In this document: positions 6,341 to 11,066 of the stretch, piece by piece | Layout of the letters: each line of letters begins with the position of its first letter | Numbering within the stretch: position 1 is the stretch's first letter | Assembly: GCA_027943245.1 (NCBI GenBank) | Contig: JANDJZ010001306.1 | Location: forward strand, 1-11,066 | Reading direction: 5' to 3' | Source: Acanthamoeba sp. SK_2022b | Lineage: Eukaryota; Discosea; Longamoebia; Acanthamoebidae | Length of the DNA: 11,066 bases | The notes under the pieces: generated by a model | The model's input: the letters and a program-made list of their open reading frames with translations, nothing else | What the model was told of the DNA's origin: nothing | Databases searched by the model: none | Program-made: the position numbers and the translations under genes

Positions 6341-8092
6341 GTGCCGCAGCTGAGAATCGCCCTGGCCCAGGTGGACGCCGTCGTCGGCGACCTGGAGGGC
6401 AACGCGAAGATCGTCCTGGACCGCTGCCGCGAGGCCGCCGCCGAGGGCGCCCACCTCGTCGTCTTCCCCGAGATGATGCTCACCGGCTACCCGATCGAGG
6501 ACCTGGCCATGCGGTCCTCGATCATCCAGGCCTCCCGCGAGCAGGTCGAGGCGCTGGCCGCGGACCTGCAGGCCCAGGGCATGGGCGACCTGGTCGTCTA
6601 CGTCGGCTTCCTCGACCAGGCCGAGGGCGTCGCCGACGGGCCGGGCGTCCCGAAGAACGCGCCGACCAACGCCGTCGCCGTGCTGCACGGCGGTCGCGTC
6701 GTGGCCCGCCAGGCCAAGCACCACCTGTGGAACTACGGCGTCGGCGACGAGATGCGCACGTTCGTCCCCGGTCACACGATCACCGTCGTCCAGGTGCACG
6801 GGGTCGACGTCGCGCTCGCCATCTGCGAGGACATCTGGCAGGAGGGTCCCTCGGCCGCCGCCCGTGCCGCCGAGGCGTCCCTGCTCGTCGTCCCCAACGG
6901 CTCGCCGTACGAGGCCAACAAGGACGACGTCCGCTACGAGCTGGTCGCGCGCCGCGCGCGCGAGGGCGCCTGCACCGTCGCCTACGTCAACACCGTCGGC
7001 GGGCAGGACGAGCTCGTCTTCGAGGGCGACTCGATCGTCGTCGGACCCGACGGCGACGTGCTGGCCCGCGGCGCGCAGTTCACCGAGGAGCTGCTCGTCG
7101 TCGACCTCGACCTGCCCGCTGCCACCCCGCGCATGCCCGACCCCCAGGAGTCCTTCGGCGGGCTGCAGATCGAGCGCACGATCCTGTCGTCCGAGCCGCT
7201 GCCGGCCTACGAGCCGCGTCCGGCCGAGGTCCGCGAGCGCCTGGACGACCTCGGCGAGCGCTACTTCGCCCTGGTGACCGGGCTGCGCGGCTACGTCGAG
7301 AAGAACGGCTTCCGCTCGGTGCTCATGGGCCTGTCCGGCGGCATCGACTCGACGCTGTGCGGCGCCATCGCCGTCGACGCCCTCGGGGCCGACCGCGTGT
7401 TCGGCGTCTCGAACCCCAGCGCCTGGTCGACCGAGCACTCCAGGAGCGACGCCGCCGAGCTGGCGCGCCGCACCGGGCTGCAGCTCGACACGGTGCCGAT
7501 CGCCTCGATCCTGGACTCCTACGAGGAGCTGCTCGAGCTCGAGGGACTCGCCGAGGAGAACCTGCAGGCACGCATCCGCGCCAACATCTGGATGGCCCTG
7601 TCCAACCGCGACGGCCACCTGGTGCTCGCGTGCGGCAACAAGTCCGAGCTGGCCACCGGCTACTCGACCATCTACGGCGACGCGGTCGGCGGGTACGCGC
7701 CGCTCAAGGACGTCCCCAAGACGCTGGTGTGGGAGCTGTCGCGGTGGCGCAACGCCCACGCCGAGGCGCAGGGGCTCCAGCCGCCCATCCCCGAGCACGC
7801 CATCGTCAAGCCGCCGTCGGCCGAGCTGCGTCCGGGCCAGCTCGACTCGGACTCGCTGCCGCCGTACGAGGTGCTCGACGCGATCCTGGACGCCTACGTC
7901 GAGCGCGACCTGGGCTACGACGACGTGCTCGCCGAGGGCTTCGACCCCGAGGTCGTCAAGCGCGTCGTCACGCTCGTCGACCGGGCCGAGTACAAGCGCC
8001 GCCAGTACCCGCCCGGACCGAAGATCTCGCGCCGCAACTTCGGCCGCGACCGCCGCGTCCCCATCACGAACCGCTGGCGCGAGCACGCCTGA
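6341..8092 (+). CDS. nadE: Glutamine-dependent NAD+ synthetase NadE
   Basis: This 583-residue cytoplasmic enzyme converts nicotinate adenine dinucleotide to NAD+ using ATP and ammonia released from glutamine, the last step of NAD synthesis. Residues 1 to about 280 form a nitrilase-type glutaminase domain with the Glu-Lys-Cys triad: E44 in FPEMMLTGYP, K127 in RQAKHHLWNYG and C162 in AICEDIW. Residues from about 300 form the synthetase domain, with the ATP-pyrophosphatase P-loop LSGGIDST (331-338), then NKSELATGYSTIYGDAVGGYAPLKD (433-457) and the C-terminal YKRRQYPPGPKISRRNFGRDRR. The length suits the two-domain form common in actinobacteria. I chose GTG 6341 because MPQLRIALAQ matches the family N-terminus; GTG 6320 would add seven residues of promoter-like sequence. 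The frame is intact throughout. A NadE gene near glnA2 and glnE also occurs, as I recall, in Streptomyces. Confidence 0.98.
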   Translation: MPQLRIALAQVDAVVGDLEGNAKIVLDRCREAAAEGAHLVVFPEMMLTGYPIEDLAMRSSIIQASREQVEALAADLQAQGMGDLVVYVGFLDQAEGVADGPGVPKNAPTNAVAVLHGGRVVARQAKHHLWNYGVGDEMRTFVPGHTITVVQVHGVDVALAICEDIWQEGPSAAARAAEASLLVVPNGSPYEANKDDVRYELVARRAREGACTVAYVNTVGGQDELVFEGDSIVVGPDGDVLARGAQFTEELLVVDLDLPAATPRMPDPQESFGGLQIERTILSSEPLPAYEPRPAEVRERLDDLGERYFALVTGLRGYVEKNGFRSVLMGLSGGIDSTLCGAIAVDALGADRVFGVSNPSAWSTEHSRSDAAELARRTGLQLDTVPIASILDSYEELLELEGLAEENLQARIRANIWMALSNRDGHLVLACGNKSELATGYSTIYGDAVGGYAPLKDVPKTLVWELSRWRNAHAEAQGLQPPIPEHAIVKPPSAELRPGQLDSDSLPPYEVLDAILDAYVERDLGYDDVLAEGFDPEVVKRVVTLVDRAEYKRRQYPPGPKISRRNFGRDRRVPITNRWREHA

Positions 8093-8117
8093 CAGCGCGC
8101 GCGAGGCCGCCAGCCCC

Positions 8118-8123
8118 TAGCCT
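8118..8123 (+). promoter_or_regulatory. -10 element TAGCCT for the channel gene, leaderless arrangement
   Basis: TAGCCT matches TANNNT and is separated by six bases (CGCGCC) from the ATG at 8130, the same geometry as before nadE and map. No ribosome binding site is visible between it and the ATG. It lies in the 37-base gap after the nadE stop, so the channel gene could be transcribed alone even though it follows nadE closely. Confidence 0.45.
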
Positions 8124-8129
8124 CGCGCC

Positions 8130-8867
8130 ATGGTTGACGACCGCATCGAGCGGTGGGAACGCGTCCTCGACGTGCCGCTCACGCTCTCCACCGTGCTGTT
8201 CCTCGGGGCCTACGCGTGGCCGATCCTCGACCCCGAGCTAGCCGTCGGCTGGCGTCGCTTGTGCGAGACCGTCGTGTGGGCGACGTGGGCGTTGCTGGCC
8301 GCCGACTTCCTCGCTCGGCTCGGCCTCGCACGGGACCGGCTGGCCTTCCTGCGCGCGAACCCGCTCGACCTGGTCGTCGTCGTGCTGCCGTTGCTGCGAC
8401 CGCTCCGCCTGCTCCGCCTCGTCACGCTCCTGACCGCGCTGAACCGGTACGCCGGCCATTCCCTGCGAGGCCGTGTCGGTGTCTACCTCGTGGGGTCCGT
8501 GAGTCTCTTGTCCTTCGTGGCCGCGCTCGCCGTCCTCGACGCCGAGCGCGGGGGTCCGGGCGACATCCAGACCTTCGGTGACGCCGTGTGGTGGACGATC
8601 ACCACGCTCACCACCGTCGGGTACGGCGACGTCTATCCCGTCACGACGACCGGCCGTCTGATCGCCGCCACCCTGATGTTCTCGGGGATCGCCGTCGTGG
8701 GCGTCGTCTCGGCCTCGTTCGCATCGTGGCTGATCGAGCGAGTCCGTGACATCCAGGAGGCGGGCGACGAGGAGTCTGAGCAGCAGCTGCGCGCGCTCCG
8801 CTCGGAGGTCGCCGAGCTCCGTGAGCTGCTGCGTGCGAGCACGTCTGACGGCGCGCACGAGGTGTGA
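8130..8867 (+). CDS. Voltage-gated-type potassium channel family protein
   Basis: A 245-residue membrane protein with six hydrophobic segments at about 17-37, 44-62, 77-90, 92-105, 114-136 and 174-200. Between the last two lies a pore loop, [19 protein letters not shown] (154-172), holding the exact potassium selectivity filter TVGYGD (162-167). The fourth segment has arginines at a three-residue interval (R90, R93, R96), like a reduced voltage sensor, and D59 in the second segment could pair with them. The C-terminal tail (about 203-236) is charged, with heptad-like leucines, and may be a coiled coil aiding tetramer assembly. I see no RCK or cyclic-nucleotide domain. Codon use is looser than its neighbours (GTT, GAA, CTA and several TTG codons), which may mean a later arrival or weaker selection. 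The predicted function is potassium flux across the plasma membrane; gating is unknown. Confidence 0.9.
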   Translation: MVDDRIERWERVLDVPLTLSTVLFLGAYAWPILDPELAVGWRRLCETVVWATWALLAADFLARLGLARDRLAFLRANPLDLVVVVLPLLRPLRLLRLVTLLTALNRYAGHSLRGRVGVYLVGSVSLLSFVAALAVLDAERGGPGDIQTFGDAVWWTITTLTTVGYGDVYPVTTTGRLIAATLMFSGIAVVGVVSASFASWLIERVRDIQEAGDEESEQQLRALRSEVAELRELLRASTSDGAHEV

Positions 8868-8896
8868 CCCGGGTCTCGGGTCGTGCCCCGGCGGGG
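8866..8896 (+). terminator. Two short GC hairpins after the channel gene, possible terminator
   Basis: GACCCG (8866-8871) pairs with CGGGTC (8877-8882) around a five-base loop, starting inside the stop codon. CCCC (8886-8889) can pair with GGGG (8893-8896) around three bases. There is no T-run afterwards, so this is not a classical intrinsic terminator, and such short GC stems also arise by chance at this base composition. Confidence 0.25.
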
Positions 8897-8947
8897 GTGT
8901 GCCAGGCTGGAGCCGATCCGTGGACCCGACCGGGCCGCGAGAGACGC

Positions 8948-8953
8948 AAGGAG
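8948..8953 (+). promoter_or_regulatory. Strong Shine-Dalgarno site AAGGAG for panB
   Basis: AAGGAG lies five bases before the ATG at 8959 and fixes that codon as the panB start; the open frame extends much further upstream. It is the only clear full Shine-Dalgarno site in the window, so panB has a translated leader while several neighbours appear leaderless. A weak -10-like CAGGCT at 8903-8908 would give a leader of about 45 bases. Confidence 0.8.
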
Positions 8954-8958
8954 CATCC

Positions 8959-9822
8959 ATGAACGACATCCAGGCCGAGGAGCCGGCGCCGTACGGCGGC
9001 CCCGCGACCAGCGACCCCGGCGTGCGCAAGGTGCGCACCCACCACCTGCGCCAGTGGAAGCAGCAGGGCGAGCGCTTCGCCATGCTGACCGCCTACGACC
9101 AGTACACGGCGCAGGTCTTCGACGAGGCCGGCATCCCGGTGATGCTGGTCGGCGACTCGGCGTCCAACAACGTCTTCGGCAACGAGACGTCGCTGCCGGT
9201 CACCGTGGACGAGCTGATCCCGCTCGTGCGGGCCGTGACGCGCTCGGCGCGCCGGGCCCTCGTGGTCGCCGACCTGCCGTTCGGCTCGTACCAGGGCTCG
9301 CCGCAGCAGGCGTTCGAGACCGCCGCTCGGTTCATGAAGGAGGGCAACGCCCACGCCGTCAAGCTCGAGGGCGGCCTGGCGATGGTGCCGCAGGTGAAGC
9401 TGCTGACCGACGCCGGCGTGCCGGTGATGGCCCACATCGGCTTCACCCCGCAGGCCGAGCACAACCTCGGCGGCTACCGGGTGCAGGGACGCGGCGACGC
9501 CGCCCAGCGCCTCATCGAGGAGGCCAAGGCCTTCCAGGACGCGGGCGCGTTCAGCATCGTCATGGAGATGGTGCCGGCGCCGGTCGCCGCCCAGGTGACC
9601 GAGGCGCTCGACATCCCCACGATCGGCATCGGCGCCGGGTCCGGCTGCGACGGCCAGGTCCTGGTGTGGCAGGACATGATGGGCCTGCGCACCGGCCGGG
9701 CGCCTCGCTTCGTCAAGAAGTACGCCGACCTGCACGGCGTCATGCTGGCCGCGGCGCGGGAGTACGCGGCGGACGTGGCCGCCGGGACGTTCCCGGCCGC
9801 GGAGCACTCGTTCGAGGCCTGA
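8959..9822 (+). CDS. panB: 3-methyl-2-oxobutanoate hydroxymethyltransferase PanB
   Basis: This 287-residue cytoplasmic enzyme transfers a hydroxymethyl group from 5,10-methylenetetrahydrofolate to alpha-ketoisovalerate, giving ketopantoate, the first committed step to pantothenate and coenzyme A. Family motifs run in order: [10 protein letters not shown] (42-51), VGDS with metal ligand D66, ADLPFGSYQ with D105, AVKLEGG with E137, AHIGFTPQ (158-165), YRVQGRG (173-179), MEMVP with the probable catalytic base E203, and [15 protein letters not shown] (222-236). The protein is full length; the first 20 or so residues are a non-conserved Pro/Gly-rich lead before the barrel. The start is fixed by the AAGGAG site. 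The gene ends three bases before the stop of the convergent small gene, leaving no room for a terminator between them. No other pantothenate gene is in the window. Confidence 0.98.
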   Translation: MNDIQAEEPAPYGGPATSDPGVRKVRTHHLRQWKQQGERFAMLTAYDQYTAQVFDEAGIPVMLVGDSASNNVFGNETSLPVTVDELIPLVRAVTRSARRALVVADLPFGSYQGSPQQAFETAARFMKEGNAHAVKLEGGLAMVPQVKLLTDAGVPVMAHIGFTPQAEHNLGGYRVQGRGDAAQRLIEEAKAFQDAGAFSIVMEMVPAPVAAQVTEALDIPTIGIGAGSGCDGQVLVWQDMMGLRTGRAPRFVKKYADLHGVMLAAAREYAADVAAGTFPAAEHSFEA

Positions 9823-9825
9823 GCC

Positions 9826-10008
9826 TCAGTCGTCCTTCCAGCGCGGGTCCTCGTCCCACGCCTTCGTCCGCTCCTCGGCGGTCTCCAGGGCGTGGGACGC
9901 GGCCTCGCGGGAGTCGTACGGCCCGAGCCGGTCGGCCGCCTTGCAGCCGTCCTTGCCCTCGACCGTGTGGTGCTTGAGGCAGAAGTAGAAGGGGCCGGAG
10001 TCGCTCAT
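9826..10008 (-). CDS. Small conserved-looking actinobacterial protein of unknown function, CxxHH-x7-C
   Basis: A 60-residue soluble, charged protein. The N-terminal half has FYFCLKHHTVEGKDGC (7-22), placing C10, H13, H14 and C22 in a cluster that could bind a metal. The second half (DRLGPYDSREAASHALETAE, then ERTKAWDEDPRW) looks like a strand followed by an amphipathic helix, reminiscent of a single SPOR-like unit. I recall near-identical small proteins in Streptomyces at a similar place near panB, where they are hypothetical. It is convergent with panB (three-base gap) and divergent from map (52 bases). Upstream, CAGGAT lies six bases before the ATG; it can be read as an AGGA ribosome site or as an imperfect -10. 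That this frame encodes a coherent conserved-looking protein, rather than the low-complexity Arg/Ala/Pro strings of the other frames, supports it as a real gene. Confidence 0.85.
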   Translation of the reverse strand: MSDSGPFYFCLKHHTVEGKDGCKAADRLGPYDSREAASHALETAEERTKAWDEDPRWKDD

Positions 10009-10048
10009 GGCGCCATCCTGCCCGAGGCGGCGGCCGGACGCCGCTCGG

Positions 10049-10054
10049 TAGGCT
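10049..10054 (+). promoter_or_regulatory. -10 element TAGGCT, leaderless arrangement for map
   Basis: TAGGCT matches TANNNT and ends six bases before the GTG at 10061. No purine-rich ribosome site intervenes. It lies in the 52-base divergent gap shared with the small leftward gene. No good -35 hexamer is evident. Confidence 0.5.
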
Positions 10055-10060
10055 CGCCGG

Positions 10061-10909
10061 GTGACCCCGATCCAGCCCGGAACCGTGTCCGCCCCGCGCC
10101 TCGTGCCCGCGTCGATCGAGCGTCCGGAGTACGTCGGGCAGCCCGCGCCGCTCCCCTACCGCGGCCCGCTGGTGCGCGACGAGGACACGATCGCGCGGAT
10201 GCGGGTGGCCGGACGCCTCGCAGCCCAGGCCCTGGACGCCGTGGAGGCGGCGATCGCGCCGGGCGTCACCACCGACGAGCTCGACCGGGTCGGCCACGAG
10301 TTCCTGTGCGACCACGGCGCGTACCCGTCGACGCTGGGCTACCGCGAGTACCCCAAGAGCCTGTGCAGCAGCGTCAACGAGGTCATCTGCCACGGCATCC
10401 CCGACGACCGCCGGCTCGAGGACGGCGACATCGTCAACATCGACATCACCGCGTACGTCGACGGCGTGCACGGCGACACCAACAAGACCTACCTCGTGGG
10501 CGACGTGGACGAGGAGTCGCGGCTGCTGGTCGAGCGCACGCACGAGGCCACGACGCGGGCGATCCGGGCGGTGCGCCCCGGTCGTCAGATCAACGTGATC
10601 GGCCGGGTCATCGAGGCCTACGCCCGCCGGTTCGGCTACGGCGTCGTGCGCGACTTCACCGGCCACGGCGTCGGGCCGGCCTTCCACGACGGGCTCGTGG
10701 TGCCGCACTACGACGACCCGTCGGCCGACACGGTGATCCAGACCGGCATGACGTTCACGATCGAGCCCATGCTGACGCTGGGCGGGATCGACTGGGACCT
10801 GCGGGACGACGGCTGGACGGCGGTCACGCGCGACCGCTCGCGCACCGCTCAGTTCGAGCACACGCTCCTGGTGACGCCCGACGGCGCCGAGGTGCTCACG
10901 CTCCCCTAG
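10061..10909 (+). CDS. map: Type I methionine aminopeptidase, MetAP1c-like
   Basis: This 282-residue cytoplasmic metalloenzyme removes the initiator methionine from new proteins. The pita-bread catalytic core has all five dinuclear metal ligands: D128 in NIDIT, D139 in HGDTN, H202 in TGHGVG, E235 in IEPML and E266 in QFEHT. H111 (CHGIPD) and H209 are the expected active-site histidines. Before the core, about 40 residues form a Pro-rich extension with PxxP-type pairs (PIQP, then APLP) and the ERPEYVG stretch, as I remember for Mycobacterium tuberculosis MetAP1c (MapB), where it has been proposed to contact the ribosome. The GTG at 10061 retains that extension, and the TAGGCT six bases upstream supports it. 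The last 14 bases overlap the end of the convergent partial gene. The protein is complete and no residue appears lost. Confidence 0.97.
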   Translation: MTPIQPGTVSAPRLVPASIERPEYVGQPAPLPYRGPLVRDEDTIARMRVAGRLAAQALDAVEAAIAPGVTTDELDRVGHEFLCDHGAYPSTLGYREYPKSLCSSVNEVICHGIPDDRRLEDGDIVNIDITAYVDGVHGDTNKTYLVGDVDEESRLLVERTHEATTRAIRAVRPGRQINVIGRVIEAYARRFGYGVVRDFTGHGVGPAFHDGLVVPHYDDPSADTVIQTGMTFTIEPMLTLGGIDWDLRDDGWTAVTRDRSRTAQFEHTLLVTPDGAEVLTLP

Positions 10910-11066
10910 AGCCCTCGCGCAGCACCGACAGCACGTACGCGAGCACGAGCCCGGCGGCCACGCCGATGACGATGGCCGCGACCGGACGGTGGACCATCGC
11001 GCCGACGACGGCGCCCACGAGCAGGCCGAGACCGGCGCCGATGGCGTACCGGTACGGCGCGGGCGG
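10896..11066 (-). CDS. Small glycine-rich membrane protein (partial, N-terminus missing)
   Basis: Read leftwards from the right edge, 56 residues are open to a TGA at 10896-10898. They contain two hydrophobic stretches rich in Gly, Ala and Val (about 7-23 and 28-46), separated by MVHRPV and ending with a short Arg-containing tail (LREGSRGA). GxxxG-like spacing ([14 protein letters not shown]) suggests packed helices in the membrane. The start lies outside the window, so family and length are unknown. The plus strand has a stop in this stretch and the third minus frame gives low-complexity sequence, so this reading is the plausible one. Its stop lies 14 bases inside the 3' end of map, a convergent overlap. 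Confidence 0.6.
   Translation of the reverse strand, partial: PPAPYRYAIGAGLGLLVGAVVGAMVHRPVAAIVIGVAAGLVLAYVLSVLREGSRGA

Noticed and set aside
3336..6353. A 1005-codon plus-strand open frame spanning glnE, glnA2 and the exporter gene
   Set aside because: It runs through three genes in the wrong frame, changes character at each boundary, and encodes low-complexity Arg/Ala/Pro-rich strings; it is a composition artefact.
6263..8086. A 607-codon minus-strand frame opposite nadE
   Set aside because: Antisense shadow of an intact NAD synthetase; repetitive Val/Arg/Asp/Gly composition and no recognisable domain.
1..11066. tRNA, rRNA, CRISPR, insertion sequence, prophage or defence-system content
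   Set aside because: I saw no regularly spaced repeats, transposase or integrase motifs, tRNA-like cloverleaf or defence domains; genes cover nearly all of the window and are housekeeping types. No gene-free stretch exceeds about 115 bases.

Overview
The window is very GC-rich, with codons strongly biased to G or C at the third position. Every recognisable protein is closest in my recollection to actinobacterial families: a mycobacterial-type GlnA2, a MetAP1c-like methionine aminopeptidase and a DUF3152 protein. The source is therefore an actinomycete. A Nocardioidaceae-like genome would fit, but I cannot fix the genus from sequence alone. Nothing here looks like a plasmid, prophage, transposon or CRISPR locus. 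It reads as ordinary chromosomal housekeeping sequence.

Layout. The left part (1-5108) is read leftwards as one run of three genes: a type I glutamine synthetase-like gene (glnA2), then glnE, the enzyme that adenylylates and deadenylylates glutamine synthetase, then a secreted DUF3152 putative metalloprotease cut by the window edge. From 5221 the main direction switches to rightwards: a FUSC/aromatic-acid-exporter-like membrane protein, glutamine-dependent NAD+ synthetase (nadE), a six-helix potassium-channel-like protein, ketopantoate hydroxymethyltransferase (panB), and type I methionine aminopeptidase (map). A 60-residue conserved-looking small protein of unknown function is read leftwards between panB and map. 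A second leftward gene, a small glycine-rich membrane protein, is cut by the right edge and overlaps the end of map.

How they fit together. glnA2 and glnE form a nitrogen-metabolism pair. The divergent region upstream of glnA2 carries a GTTAC-6-GTTTC element that matches half of the published GlnR box, suggesting nitrogen control. nadE, panB and map serve NAD, coenzyme A and N-terminal protein processing; they share a neighbourhood rather than a pathway. Three or four genes have a TANNNT hexamer six or seven bases before the start codon and no clear Shine-Dalgarno site, the signature of leaderless transcription. panB is the exception, with a strong AAGGAG site. I found no convincing new system. 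The most useful leads are the GlnR-like element, the role of the glutamine synthetase paralogue, the small CxxHH...C protein and the leaderless start pattern.
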